DNA of 64,000 bases, taken from Flavobacteriales bacterium ALC-1. GTDB lineage: Bacteria > Bacteroidota > Bacteroidia > Flavobacteriales > Flavobacteriaceae. The notes beneath the pieces are model-generated. The model was given only the letters and a program-made list of their open reading frames with translations, did no database searches and was not told where the DNA came from. Made by a program: the position numbers and the translations under genes. The first letter of the stretch is position 1. Each line of letters begins with the position of its first letter. Below are positions 17,823 to 26,807 of the stretch, piece by piece. The stretch is taken from contig ABHI01000001.1 of the NCBI GenBank assembly GCA_000171875.1, forward strand, positions 1,003,001-1,067,000, in the 5' to 3' direction.

Positions 17823-19262
17823 CTAAAAACTACAACTCTCAATCTCAGTAACACGTAAGGTGTTTACCATACCTCTATCTTTAATTGGCATAGCTGCTAA
17901 ACTAATAAGCATGTCACCAACATCGAGATAACCTTTTTTACAAGCTATGGCGTTTACATCTTCTATCGTTTCGTCTGTACTTACATACTTATCGTAATAG
18001 AATGCTTTAACACCCCAAAGTAAACTCAGTTGTGTTAAAATACGTTGGTTAGAAGTGAATACTAAAATATAAGCTTGTGGTCTCCATGCAGAAATCTGAA
18101 ATGCTGTATAACCACTATTTGTCAATGTAGAAATGGCTTTTGCATTAATCTCATTTGCCATATTCGCAGCATGGTAACAAATAGCTTTAGTAATATAACG
18201 TTTAGTACGAATATGTGGCGGAGATTGTGGCACTTCAATTAATGGAGAGTCTTCAACACTGCGTATAATATTTGCCATTTGGCGGATGACCTGAACAGGA
18301 TATTGCCCAACAGAGGTCTCACCAGATAACATTACTGCATCTGCTCCATCCATTACAGAATTGGCAACATCATTCACTTCAGCACGTGTCGGTGTTAGAC
18401 TAGTAATCATCGTTTCCATCATTTGTGTTGCAATGATTACTGGTATTCTAGCTTTCTTGGCTCTAAGCACCAATTTCTTTTGAATTAATGGCACTTCTTC
18501 TGCCGGAATTTCTACTCCTAAATCACCACGAGCTACCATTAAACCATCACAATAGGCTACAATTTTATCTATATTTTCAACAGCCTCAGGCTTTTCAATC
18601 TTTGCAATAATTGGAATCTTATGATCACTATGTTCGTTAATTAACTTTTCGAGTTGCATTAAATCTTCAGCATGTCTCACAAAAGATAGCGCGATCCAAT
18701 CTACTTTTTGTCCAATGGCAAAAATAGCATCTTCAATATCTTTTTCAGTTAATGCTGGTTGTGAGATGTTAGTGTTAGGAAGATTTACACCTTTCTTAGA
18801 TTTTAAAGGACCTCCTTGAATTACTTTGGCTTTTACTTCAGACTTTTTATCTGTAGAGACTACTTCAAAAATTAATTTTCCATCATCTAATAAAATGCGT
18901 TCTCCTTGTTTTGCATCTTGTGGAAAATTATCATACGTCATATAAACACGCTCTTTGGTGCCTTCAAATCGTTTTCCTGTTGCAAAAATGATTTCGTCAC
19001 CTTCGCTAACAATCACTTCTCCTTTCATAGTTCCAACACGCAATTTAGGGCCTTGTAAATCTCCTAAAATTGCAGCGTTATAACCAAACTCTTCATTGAG
19101 TTCTCTAATCATTTTTATGCGCTCCTCAACATCCTTATAATCAGCATGAGAAAAGTTGATTCTAAATACATTAGCACCTTCGTCTAACATCGCTTTTAAA
19201 ACAGTTTTACTACTCGTTGCTGGGCCTAATGTGGCTACTATTTTGGTCTTCTTGTTTGACAT
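17823..19262 (-). CDS. pyk: Pyruvate kinase
   Basis: 479 residues. Catalyses phosphoenolpyruvate plus ADP to pyruvate plus ATP, the last step of glycolysis. The N-terminal KTKIVATLGPATSS, the ADP/metal region FRINFSHADY, the active-site stretch IIAKIEKPEAVENID and VARGDLGVEIP are all intact, and MMETMITSLTPTRAEVNDVAN follows. ATG at 19262 is preferred over the TTG one codon upstream. Only four bases separate it from the stop of the IPExxxVDY gene, so the two are translationally coupled. Confidence 0.97.
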   Translation of the reverse strand: MSNKKTKIVATLGPATSSKTVLKAMLDEGANVFRINFSHADYKDVEERIKMIRELNEEFGYNAAILGDLQGPKLRVGTMKGEVIVSEGDEIIFATGKRFEGTKERVYMTYDNFPQDAKQGERILLDDGKLIFEVVSTDKKSEVKAKVIQGGPLKSKKGVNLPNTNISQPALTEKDIEDAIFAIGQKVDWIALSFVRHAEDLMQLEKLINEHSDHKIPIIAKIEKPEAVENIDKIVAYCDGLMVARGDLGVEIPAEEVPLIQKKLVLRAKKARIPVIIATQMMETMITSLTPTRAEVNDVANSVMDGADAVMLSGETSVGQYPVQVIRQMANIIRSVEDSPLIEVPQSPPHIRTKRYITKAICYHAANMANEINAKAISTLTNSGYTAFQISAWRPQAYILVFTSNQRILTQLSLLWGVKAFYYDKYVSTDETIEDVNAIACKKGYLDVGDMLISLAAMPIKDRGMVNTLRVTEIESCSF

Positions 19263-19266
19263 CAAT

Positions 19267-19746
19267 TCAAAAAATTAAATGGTCTTTCGACCTTAGTTTC
19301 AACGGATCAACCGTATAACTTGTTATGATTTGGGGAATGATTTGTAATTTATTTAAGATCAATTTTTCATTTACATTCTGAATTTCATCAGAGATCTTAA
19401 TGAAATAATCTACTTTATTATATTCTGAAATTAAATGAAACGTCTTCAATACTTTATCATTATTTTCAAACAATGTTCCTGTACTAGACAAACTGTCTTC
19501 TTCCTTTTTACATACATTAGAAACTAAATTCCAAGTAACGTATTCTGTTTCATTATTCCATTCAAAGAAACTGTAGGATGACTTTAAATATTTAAAATCT
19601 AAATCTTCATCTTTTCGCTTTAGATTTAAATTTAAATTCTTATTAAGCAAATAGGCTAAACGATAATCCTCTAGCCTACAATGAATAGCAATGAGTTTGT
19701 AGGTGTCGTCATAAAAATCATCTACCTGAAGTTTGTGTAAAGCCAT
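19267..19746 (-). CDS. IPExxxVDY family protein
   Basis: 159 residues, cytoplasmic. The family signature appears as ISEYNKVDYFIKISD near residue 110. The N-terminal block RLEDYRLAYLLNKNLNLNL and the C-terminal LRSKDHLIF are also typical. The family occurs in Bacteroidota, usually just before pyruvate kinase as here, but has no known activity. A regulatory or chaperone role toward Pyk is possible from the coupling, but only as inference. Confidence 0.85.
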   Translation of the reverse strand: MALHKLQVDDFYDDTYKLIAIHCRLEDYRLAYLLNKNLNLNLKRKDEDLDFKYLKSSYSFFEWNNETEYVTWNLVSNVCKKEEDSLSSTGTLFENNDKVLKTFHLISEYNKVDYFIKISDEIQNVNEKLILNKLQIIPQIITSYTVDPLKLRSKDHLIF

Positions 19747-19796
19747 ACAGTTATAACCTTGAATGGTAAATATAGCATAATAAAAGCTTAGTTATA

Positions 19797-19817
19797 TTAA
19801 GATTCGGTTAATCTTAA
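19797..19817. repeat. Small hairpin between rnc and IPExxxVDY gene
   Basis: TTAAGATT / AATCTTAA, an 8-bp perfect stem with a 5-nt centre, without a T tract. It lies in the 122-nt gap downstream of rnc and may stabilise a transcript end or be an operator for the next gene. Confidence 0.4.
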
Positions 19818-19868
19818 CTCATAAAATTTACGAAAACGTTATAGTTGAGTGGTATTGAATACTAATAG

Positions 19869-20612
19869 TTAAATTAGCTTAGTAATTTGATTTTGAAATG
19901 CAAAAAATGCTCGTTTTGAGGCTTTTTCTTCGGCTTTCTTTTTAGAAGTTGCTCTTGCTTTTGAAACTACCTTGTCATTGATACTAAGCTTTACTGAAAA
20001 ATGTTTTAACTCGTCCTTACCAGTGTCTTCGTAAACATTATAATCAAAAGTATTCTTTTCTTTCTGACACCATTCTATAAGTAAGCTTTTGTAGCTAATA
20101 ACTTTACCTTCTAAAGTTTCAATATCAACATAAGGATTGATCACACGTTTGTATATGAATTTTTCGCAAAACTTATAGCCTTTATCTAAATAAATAGCAC
20201 CAACTAAAGCTTCAAAAAGATTACCATGAATGTTATTACCAAAATTAGATTTAGGGATTCTACTTTGTACCAAATCAATAAGTCCCAAATCTTTACCTAA
20301 CTCATTAAGATGTTCTCTACTAACTACTTTAGAACGCATCTTTGTTAAATAACCTTCATCACCATGAGGCACTTGCTCAAACAAATAAGCTGCTATAACC
20401 GAACTGAGCATGGCATCTCCAACAAACTCTAAGCGTTCGTAGTTTATCGCATTCCCATTTTTGTTCTTTATATTCATAGAACGATGTGTAAATGCTTTTA
20501 TATAAAGTGATTTTGATTTTGGCTTAAACCCAAGAATTTTTTTGAGTTCTAAAAAAAAATTCCCGTCTTCTTCAGAACGGGAATTTTTTAATATGTTACG
20601 AATGATGCTCAT
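19869..20612 (-). CDS. rnc: Ribonuclease III
   Basis: 247 residues. Cleaves double-stranded RNA in rRNA and mRNA processing. The signature ERLEFVGDAMLSSV carries the catalytic acids, and the second pair is in NLFEALVGAIYLDKG. A double-stranded RNA binding domain closes the protein (about residues 170-240, KHFSVKLSINDKVVSKARATS). It lies 7 nt after fabF in the acpP-fabF-rnc order, which is common in bacteria. Confidence 0.95.
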   Translation of the reverse strand: MSIIRNILKNSRSEEDGNFFLELKKILGFKPKSKSLYIKAFTHRSMNIKNKNGNAINYERLEFVGDAMLSSVIAAYLFEQVPHGDEGYLTKMRSKVVSREHLNELGKDLGLIDLVQSRIPKSNFGNNIHGNLFEALVGAIYLDKGYKFCEKFIYKRVINPYVDIETLEGKVISYKSLLIEWCQKEKNTFDYNVYEDTGKDELKHFSVKLSINDKVVSKARATSKKKAEEKASKRAFFAFQNQITKLI

Positions 20613-20619
20613 TCGGGAT

Positions 20620-21870
20620 TTAATCTAATTTTTTAAATAATACACAGGCGTTATGACCGCCAAATCCAAAGGTATTACTCATTGCGATTTTAATATCTCG
20701 TTTCTGAGCTTTATTGAGTGTTAAATTTAATTCTGGATCTATGTTTTCGTCTACCGTTTCGTGGTTAATTGTTGGTGGTACAATACCATGCTCCATTGCC
20801 ATTATCGAAGCAATTGCTTCAATAGCTCCTGCAGCACCCAACAAGTGGCCTGTCATAGATTTTGTAGAATTAATATTTATGTTTTTAGCATGGCTTCCAA
20901 ATACTTCAGATATAGCTTTTAACTCGGCAACATCACCTAATGGTGTTGATGTACCGTGTGTATTAATATGATCTACATCTTCAGGATTTAAACCCGCATT
21001 TTCTAAACAATTTTTCATTACCGCAACAACACCAATTCCATCTGGATGTGGTGCTGTCATATGATACGCATCAGAAGATAAACCACCACCTACAACTTCA
21101 GCGTAAATTTTAGCTCCTCTTGCTTTTGCATGTTCATACTCTTCTAAAACAATTGCTCCTGCTCCTTCACCTAATACAAAACCGTCACGGTTTGCATCAA
21201 ATGGTCTAGAAGCTGTTTCTGGGCTTTCATTACGAGTGCTCATAGCATGCATAGCATTAAAGCCTCCCATACCAGCAATAGTAACTGCAGCTTCACTTCC
21301 GCCTGTAATTACAACATCACAATGTCCTAAACGTATATTGTTTAAGGCATCAATCATTGAATTAGCAGAAGAGGCACAAGCAGAAACTGTTGTGTAGTTA
21401 GGTCCCATAAAACCATATTTTATAGATATGTTTCCTGGTGCTATATCAGCAATCATTTTAGGAATGAAACGTGGATTAAATCTAGGGGTTCCGTCACCTT
21501 TGGCATAATTTAACACCTCTTCTTGAAATGTTTCTAAACCACCAATACCTGCTCCCCAAATTACTCCAACTCTTAACTTGTTTACCGCATCTAAATCTAG
21601 TTTTGAGTCTGCGATTGCTTCATCTGAAGCGACCATTGCGTACTGCGAAAACTTATCCATTTGACGCGCTAACTTTCTATCAATAAAGTCAGTAACTTCA
21701 AAGTTTTTTACTTCACAAGCGAACTTTGTTTTGAACTTTTCAGCATCAAAATGTGTTACTGGAGCAGCACCACTTTTTCCACTAACAAGCGCATCCCAAT
21801 ATTCGTCTTTGGTATTGCCTATTGGTGTAAGTGCACCTAAACCGGTAACTACAACTCGCTTTAATTCCAT
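20620..21870 (-). CDS. fabF: Beta-ketoacyl-ACP synthase II
   Basis: 416 residues. Condenses malonyl-ACP with acyl-ACP in fatty acid elongation. The catalytic set is complete: C165 in VSACASSAN, H305 in NTHGTSTP, K337 and H342 in STKSMTGHLLGAAG; the C-terminal FGFGGHNA is also present. These positions sit two residues from those of the E. coli enzyme. It starts 13 nt after acpP, which encodes its carrier. Confidence 0.97.
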   Translation of the reverse strand: MELKRVVVTGLGALTPIGNTKDEYWDALVSGKSGAAPVTHFDAEKFKTKFACEVKNFEVTDFIDRKLARQMDKFSQYAMVASDEAIADSKLDLDAVNKLRVGVIWGAGIGGLETFQEEVLNYAKGDGTPRFNPRFIPKMIADIAPGNISIKYGFMGPNYTTVSACASSANSMIDALNNIRLGHCDVVITGGSEAAVTIAGMGGFNAMHAMSTRNESPETASRPFDANRDGFVLGEGAGAIVLEEYEHAKARGAKIYAEVVGGGLSSDAYHMTAPHPDGIGVVAVMKNCLENAGLNPEDVDHINTHGTSTPLGDVAELKAISEVFGSHAKNININSTKSMTGHLLGAAGAIEAIASIMAMEHGIVPPTINHETVDENIDPELNLTLNKAQKRDIKIAMSNTFGFGGHNACVLFKKLD

Positions 21871-21883
21871 AAAAAATAAGTTA

Positions 21884-22117
21884 TTATTTTGCTTCTTCTA
21901 TATAAGAGATAGCTTGACCAACTGTTGCAATGTTCTCAGCTTGATCATCTGGGATTTGAATATCAAATTCCTTTTCAAATTCCATTATTAATTCAACAGT
22001 ATCTAATGAATCCGCTCCTAAATCGTTAGTGAAGCTAGCTTCAGTTACAACTTCGTTTTCATCAACACCTAACTTGTCTACGATAATCGCTTTTACTCTT
22101 GATGCAATGTCTGACAT
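21884..22117 (-). CDS. acpP: Acyl carrier protein
   Basis: 77 residues, acidic. The phosphopantetheine serine is S37 in [11 protein letters not shown], the standard ACP motif. It carries growing acyl chains for FabF and other enzymes of type II fatty acid synthesis. It is the first gene of acpP-fabF-rnc, with a TAnnTTTG promoter box 31 nt upstream. Confidence 0.97.
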   Translation of the reverse strand: MSDIASRVKAIIVDKLGVDENEVVTEASFTNDLGADSLDTVELIMEFEKEFDIQIPDDQAENIATVGQAISYIEEAK

Positions 22118-22148
22118 AATCTTTTAATTTTAAGTTTTAATTAGATGG

Positions 22149-22156
22149 CAAAAATA
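22149..22156 (-). promoter_or_regulatory. Candidate -7 box for acpP-fabF-rnc
   Basis: The minus strand reads TATTTTTG, an exact TAnnTTTG match 31 nt before acpP. A matching -33 TTTG is not clear. Confidence 0.5.
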
Positions 22157-22299
22157 AAAAACTTTATTTTAAAAATGACCTTTACCGATAAAATGTGCTT
22201 TTAATTTAATAAAAATTGGTAGAAGTATTTCCGTTTTGCCCTAATTGTTAATTATTATTCTTTTTTTTGTTTGAATAATATAACATTGATTGTCTGTAA

Positions 22300-22866
22300 A
22301 TGAAACGTATTGTAATTTTTGCGTCCGGATCTGGAAGTAATGCTGAAAATTTAATTAAGTTTTTTCACAACAGAGATAATGCTTCTGTTATTCAGGTATT
22401 GACTAACAATCCTCATGCCAAAGTATTAGACCGTTGTAAAAAATTGAATGTTAGCGCTTTATCATTTAACAGAATTGCGTTTTCAAAGTCCGAAGATGTC
22501 TTAAATATATTGAAAATAGCTCAACCAGATCTTATAGTTTTAGCTGGTTTTCTATGGAAATTTCCTGAATTTATATTGAGAGAATTCGAAAATAAAGTCA
22601 TTAATATCCATCCAGCATTATTACCAAACTATGGAGGAAAAGGGATGTATGGCATGCATGTTCATGAAGCTGTAGTAAAAAATAAAGAAATCGAAACTGG
22701 TATAACAATTCATTATGTAAATGAGAATTATGATGAAGGAGCAATCATTTTTCAATCAAAATGTGATGTTTTACCTTCTGATTCTGCTGAAAATGTTGCT
22801 GAAAAAATTCATTTATTGGAAATGGAGCATTTTCCTAAAGTGGTAAATCAACTTTTGAATGGGTAA
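22300..22866 (+). CDS. purN: Phosphoribosylglycinamide formyltransferase
   Basis: 188 residues, typical for PurN. Transfers a formyl group from 10-formyl-THF to GAR in purine synthesis. FASGSGSNAENLI forms the phosphate loop. N102 and H104 lie in INIHPALLPNYGGKG, and the third catalytic residue, Asp, is in NENYDEGAIIF. The 3' end overlaps the RNase H gene by 8 nt. It is divergent from acpP, and a second purine gene (purF) lies 1.7 kb downstream. Confidence 0.95.
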   Translation: MKRIVIFASGSGSNAENLIKFFHNRDNASVIQVLTNNPHAKVLDRCKKLNVSALSFNRIAFSKSEDVLNILKIAQPDLIVLAGFLWKFPEFILREFENKVINIHPALLPNYGGKGMYGMHVHEAVVKNKEIETGITIHYVNENYDEGAIIFQSKCDVLPSDSAENVAEKIHLLEMEHFPKVVNQLLNG

Positions 22867-23500
22867 AAAGAAAAAGAAATATTACACCGTTTGGAAAGGT
22901 CACCATAAAGGAGTTTTTGAAACTTGGGATGATTGTAAAGCTCAAATAAAAGATTTTAAAGGTGCACAATACAAATCTTTTTCAACGTTTGAAGCTGCAA
23001 AAAAAGCACTTAAAGGAAACTACAAAGATTATATAGGTAAGTCTAAAACCTTTAAAAGCGAACTCACAGAAACACAGCTCAAAAAAATAGGACAACCAAA
23101 TTACAATTCTATTTCAGTAGATGCAGCATCAAGTGGTAATCCTGGTAAAATGGAATATAGAGGTGTGGATACAAAAACAAAAAAGCAGTTGTTTATTCAA
23201 GGCCCTTTTGAAGAAGGCACCAACAATATTGGAGAGTTTTTGGCTCTTGTACATGGTCTAGCTTTTTTAAAACAATATAAAAGTGATCGTATAATGTATA
23301 CAGATTCTAAAACCGCTATGAGTTGGGTGCGTAAAAAAGTTTGTAATTCTAAATTAGAACGCAACAAAAAAAACAAACCTGTTTTTGATTTAGTAGATCG
23401 TGCAATACAATGGTTAAAAACTAACGACTATTCTACAACAATTGTAAAATGGGAAACCAAAGCTTGGGGAGAAATTCCGGCAGATTTTGGACGAAAATAA
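22859..23500 (+). CDS. Ribonuclease HI with N-terminal viroplasmin domain
   Basis: 213 residues. The N-terminus (about 5-52, YYTVWKGHHKGVFETWDDC ... FEAAKKALKG) is the viroplasmin/hybrid-binding domain that grips RNA-DNA duplexes. The RNase H fold follows, with catalytic acids in SVDAASSGNPG, NIGEFLA, MYTDSKTA and the terminal PADFGRK. It removes RNA from RNA-DNA hybrids. It starts inside the last codons of purN and is translationally coupled to it. Confidence 0.93.
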   Translation: MGKKKKKYYTVWKGHHKGVFETWDDCKAQIKDFKGAQYKSFSTFEAAKKALKGNYKDYIGKSKTFKSELTETQLKKIGQPNYNSISVDAASSGNPGKMEYRGVDTKTKKQLFIQGPFEEGTNNIGEFLALVHGLAFLKQYKSDRIMYTDSKTAMSWVRKKVCNSKLERNKKNKPVFDLVDRAIQWLKTNDYSTTIVKWETKAWGEIPADFGRK

Positions 23501-23549
23501 TATCTACTTAAAGGTTAAAAAAGCTATTTCAAAAGGAATATATTTTATG

Positions 23550-23557
23550 TACTTTTG
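23550..23557 (+). promoter_or_regulatory. Candidate -7 box for PfkB kinase gene
   Basis: TACTTTTG matches TAnnTTTG 22 nt before the ATG; TTTC ends 19 nt upstream and may serve as a weak -33 element. Confidence 0.5.
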
Positions 23558-23579
23558 CAGCTTAATTCAAACATAGGAA

Positions 23580-24506
23580 ATGAGTAAATTAGTGATTGTC
23601 GGTACTGTAGCTTTTGATGCTATTGAAACTCCTTTTGGTAAAACTGACAAAATCCTTGGTGGCGCTGGTACCTTTATAGGTCTAGCGGCTTCAAATTTTA
23701 ATGTGGATTCTGCGGTGGTTTCTATAGTTGGTGGAGATTTTCCTCAAGAATACTTAGACTTAATGTCTAATAGAGGTATTGATGTTTCTGGTGTAGAGAT
23801 TGTTAAAGATGGTAAAACCTTCTTTTGGAGCGGTAAGTACCATAACGATATGAACTCTCGCGATACTTTAGTAACAGAGTTAAATGTACTTGCAGATTTT
23901 GAGCCTATCGTTCCTGAAAATTACAAAGATGCCGAAGTGGTTATGTTAGGTAACTTACACCCTTTAACTCAGATGAGTGTTTTAAATCAAATGGCTACAA
24001 AACCAAAACTAGTCATTTTAGATACTATGAATTTTTGGATGGATTGTGCATTAGAAGATCTACACAATACCATTAAGCATGTAGATGTAATTACAATTAA
24101 TGATGAAGAAGCTAGACAATTAACTGGCGAATATTCATTAGTTATTGCCGCAAGAAAGATTCATGAAATGGGACCTAAATATGTTGTGATTAAAAAAGGA
24201 GAACACGGAGCTTTACTATTTCATGATGATAATGTATTCTATGCACCTGCTTTACCATTGGAAGAAGTTTTTGATCCAACTGGAGCGGGTGATACTTTTG
24301 CAGGTGGTTTTGCTGGATATATAGCAAAGACAAATGATTTTTCTTTTGAAAACATGAAGAATGCAGTAATATATGGATCGACATTAGCATCTTTCTGTGT
24401 TGAGAAATTTGGCACAGAGCGAATGCTTAATTTAACAGATAAAGAAATATATAAACGTTTAGACCAATTTAAAAGTCTAACACAATTTGACATAGAATTA
24501 GCATAA
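23580..24506 (+). CDS. PfkB family sugar kinase
   Basis: 308 residues. The N-terminal GGAGTFIGLAASNFNVDSAVV and the C-terminal DPTGAGDTFAGGFAGYIA, which carries the catalytic Asp and anion hole, define the ribokinase/PfkB family. It phosphorylates a sugar or nucleoside; the substrate cannot be read from sequence. It has its own promoter box and terminator and sits between RNase HI and purF, so a link with ribose or purine metabolism is possible but unproven. Confidence 0.88.
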   Translation: MSKLVIVGTVAFDAIETPFGKTDKILGGAGTFIGLAASNFNVDSAVVSIVGGDFPQEYLDLMSNRGIDVSGVEIVKDGKTFFWSGKYHNDMNSRDTLVTELNVLADFEPIVPENYKDAEVVMLGNLHPLTQMSVLNQMATKPKLVILDTMNFWMDCALEDLHNTIKHVDVITINDEEARQLTGEYSLVIAARKIHEMGPKYVVIKKGEHGALLFHDDNVFYAPALPLEEVFDPTGAGDTFAGGFAGYIAKTNDFSFENMKNAVIYGSTLASFCVEKFGTERMLNLTDKEIYKRLDQFKSLTQFDIELA

Positions 24507-24509
24507 ATC

Positions 24510-24537
24510 AACGCGCTCAAAATTGAGCGCGTTTTTT
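24510..24537 (+). terminator. Intrinsic terminator after PfkB kinase gene
   Basis: AACGCGCTCAA / TTGAGCGCGTT stem with a 2-nt centre, followed by a T run. GC-rich for this genome and hence strong. Confidence 0.9.
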
Positions 24538-24566
24538 ATTACATAATTAATAGCTGATAATACAAC

Positions 24567-26465
24567 ATGAGTGATGCTTTAAAACATGAGTGCGGAATTG
24601 CACTTATTAGACTTTTAAAACCATTAGAGTACTACAAGGAAAAATATGGCAGCGCCTTTTATGGTGTTAATAAAATGTATTTAATGATGGAAAAACAGCA
24701 CAACCGTGGACAAGACGGAGCTGGTTTTGCAAGTATTAAATTAGATACCAATCCTGGTGAACGTTATATAAGTAGAGTGCGTTCTATTGCTCAACAACCC
24801 ATTCAAGACATTTTCGCTCAAATTAATGAACGTATTAATAAAGAGTTAACAGAGCATCCAGAATATAATAATGATGTCGCTGCTCAAAAAAAGAACATTC
24901 CATACATAGGTGAAGTTTTATTAGGACATGTACGCTATGGCACTTTTGGGAAGAACAGTGTTGAAAGTGTTCATCCGTTTTTAAGGCAAAATAATTGGCA
25001 ACATAGAAACTTAATAATGGCAGGAAACTTTAACATGACTAATGTTAAAGAACTTTTTGGTAACCTTATAGAGCTAGGGCAACATCCAAAAGAATATACT
25101 GACACTATAACTATTATGGAAAAGATTGGTCATTTTTTAGATGATGCAGTCTCTAAAATCTATAAAGACTTAAAAAAAGAAGGCTACAATAAAAACGAAT
25201 GTTCCCCTCTTATAGCAGAACGATTAAAAGTTAGTAAAATTCTTAAACGAGCTGCTAAAAATTGGGATGGAGGCTATGCTATGGCTGGTTTATTAGGTCA
25301 TGGAGATTCTTTTGTGTTAAGAGATCCTTCAGGTATTAGACCAACATATTACTATAAGGATGATGAAATTGTTGTTGTAGCTTCAGAGCGACCTGTGATC
25401 CAAACGGTTTTTAATGTACCTTTTGAAAGCGTACAAGAATTAGATCCTGGTCATGCTATTATAACTAAAAAGTCCGGCAAAACAATAATCAAAAAAATAT
25501 TAGAACCTCTAGAACGTAAAGCATGTTCATTTGAACGTATTTATTTTTCTCGTGGTAGTGATGCAGAAATCTATGAAGAACGAAAAGAGTTAGGTAGGTT
25601 GTTAATGCCCAAAGTTCTAAAGGCTATAGATAATGATACTAAAAACTCAGTCTTTTCTTTTATACCAAATACTGCGGAAACATCTTTCTTCGGAATGATT
25701 GACACCGTAGAAGAATACTTAAACCAAAGAAAAACACAATCTATATTAGATGGTAACGGAAAACTTTCAGCAGCAAGAGTAACTGAAATTTTATCAGAAC
25801 GACCTCGTATAGAAAAAATAGCAATTAAGGATGTTAAGCTAAGAACCTTTATCACAGAAGATAGTAGCAGAGATGATTTAGTTGCCCATGTCTATGATGT
25901 AACTTATGGTGTTATAAAACCTACGGATAACCTTGTGATAATAGATGATAGTATAGTTAGAGGTACTACTTTAAAGAAGAGCATTATTAAAATGATGGAT
26001 AGACTAAGTCCTAAAAAGATTGTAGTTGTGTCATCAGCTCCTCAAATACGCTATCCAGATTGTTATGGTATTGATATGGCAAACCTAGAAAGTTTAGTCG
26101 CTTTTAGAGCAGCTTTAGAATTGTTGAAAGACAATAACCAATATCATATTGTTGAAAATGTTTATAAAAAATGTCTTACTCAAGTAAATCTAAAAGACAA
26201 AGAGGTTATAAACTATGTAAAAGAAATCTACAACAACTTCACTGATGAACAAATTTCTAATAAAATTGCAGAATTGTTGAGTGATGATGATGTTAATGCA
26301 GAAGTAAAAATAATTTTTCAGCCTGTAGAGAATCTTCATAAAGCTTGTCCTAAAAACTTGGGAGATTGGTACTTTACTGGTGATTATCCCACAGCTGGAG
26401 GTAACAGAGTGGTGAATAGAGCTTTTATCAATTTCTTTGAAGGAAATAAAGAGCGTGCTTACTAA
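24567..26465 (+). CDS. purF: Amidophosphoribosyltransferase, long Bacteroidota form
   Basis: 632 residues, clearly longer than the roughly 500 of classical PurF. Makes 5-phosphoribosylamine from PRPP and glutamine, the first committed step of purine synthesis. The Ntn nucleophile is C9 in HECGIALIRLL, after an eight-residue propeptide. GHVRYGTFGKNS and NRGQDGAGFAS belong to the glutaminase domain. The PRPP loop is LVIIDDSIVRGTTLKK. Extra length comes from an insertion around the start of the glutaminase domain and a C-terminal extension. No terminator is seen directly after it. Confidence 0.93.
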   Translation: MSDALKHECGIALIRLLKPLEYYKEKYGSAFYGVNKMYLMMEKQHNRGQDGAGFASIKLDTNPGERYISRVRSIAQQPIQDIFAQINERINKELTEHPEYNNDVAAQKKNIPYIGEVLLGHVRYGTFGKNSVESVHPFLRQNNWQHRNLIMAGNFNMTNVKELFGNLIELGQHPKEYTDTITIMEKIGHFLDDAVSKIYKDLKKEGYNKNECSPLIAERLKVSKILKRAAKNWDGGYAMAGLLGHGDSFVLRDPSGIRPTYYYKDDEIVVVASERPVIQTVFNVPFESVQELDPGHAIITKKSGKTIIKKILEPLERKACSFERIYFSRGSDAEIYEERKELGRLLMPKVLKAIDNDTKNSVFSFIPNTAETSFFGMIDTVEEYLNQRKTQSILDGNGKLSAARVTEILSERPRIEKIAIKDVKLRTFITEDSSRDDLVAHVYDVTYGVIKPTDNLVIIDDSIVRGTTLKKSIIKMMDRLSPKKIVVVSSAPQIRYPDCYGIDMANLESLVAFRAALELLKDNNQYHIVENVYKKCLTQVNLKDKEVINYVKEIYNNFTDEQISNKIAELLSDDDVNAEVKIIFQPVENLHKACPKNLGDWYFTGDYPTAGGNRVVNRAFINFFEGNKERAY

Positions 26466-26572
26466 TTATCACCCCAAAACAGCCTTTTATCCGATAAATT
26501 ATGTGTTATGTCGAAGAAAAGTGTATTTTATCGGATATTTAGTTTGTTTTAACAAAATACATCTACATTGGT
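26466..26572. other. Leader region with paired palindromes upstream of RNA unit A
   Basis: TTTATCCGATAAA at 26486-26498 is a palindrome around a central C. A related site, TTTATCGGATATT, lies at 26527-26539. Together they also form an 11-bp inverted repeat (26488-26498 with 26527-26537). The second site lies just upstream of the -33-like TTTG of unit A and looks like an operator position. A related TTTATCC lies at 26761 upstream of unit B. Confidence 0.5.
26543..26571 (+). promoter_or_regulatory. Candidate promoter of RNA unit A
   Basis: TTTG at 26543-26546, 17-nt spacer, then TACATTGG, a near match to TAnnTTTG. The conserved RNA core begins 2 nt after it. Confidence 0.5.
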
Positions 26573-26647
26573 CTCACCATAACATAAGTAGGTTAAGTTC
26601 ATGGTAGATTTGGGGCAAAAAAAGGTGAACTTGGTTCACCTTTTTTT
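26573..26647 (+). ncRNA. Putative small RNA, copy A
   Basis: A 48-nt core (26573-26620) is identical at 47 positions to copy B. The core can fold into an 8-bp stem (26576-26583 with 26597-26605, C26600 bulged or mismatched). Then come an unpaired GATTTGGGGCAAAA stretch and a terminator hairpin GGTGAAC-ttg-GTTCACC followed by seven T. No conserved reading frame runs through it. No known RNA family is recognised. Confidence 0.65.
26624..26647 (+). terminator. Terminator of RNA copy A
   Basis: GGTGAAC / GTTCACC, 7-bp perfect stem, 3-nt loop, T7 tract. Confidence 0.8.
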
Positions 26648-26773
26648 ATACATTTAATTTAAAGTTTTACTTTAAGTCATCTCTTCAATTTATACCTCCT
26701 TTTTATATTTATCATGCCAGAAACATAGTTCTTTCCACGCTTAGGCTAATATATCCGTCGTTTATCCAAAAAA

Positions 26774-26806
26774 TTGAATACTTAAAAAAATGTAAACCTA
26801 TATTTG
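26774..26806 (+). promoter_or_regulatory. Candidate promoter of RNA unit B
   Basis: TATATTTG (26799-26806) is an exact TAnnTTTG match; a TTG lies 22 nt upstream. The RNA core begins 2 nt downstream, exactly as in copy A. Confidence 0.55.
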
Positions 26807-26807
26807 A

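Noticed and set aside
26601..26698. Possible small peptides starting ATGGTAGATTTG in both RNA copies
   Set aside because: The frame ends after 8 codons in copy B but runs 18 in copy A through the terminator; not conserved as a peptide, so RNA function is preferred.
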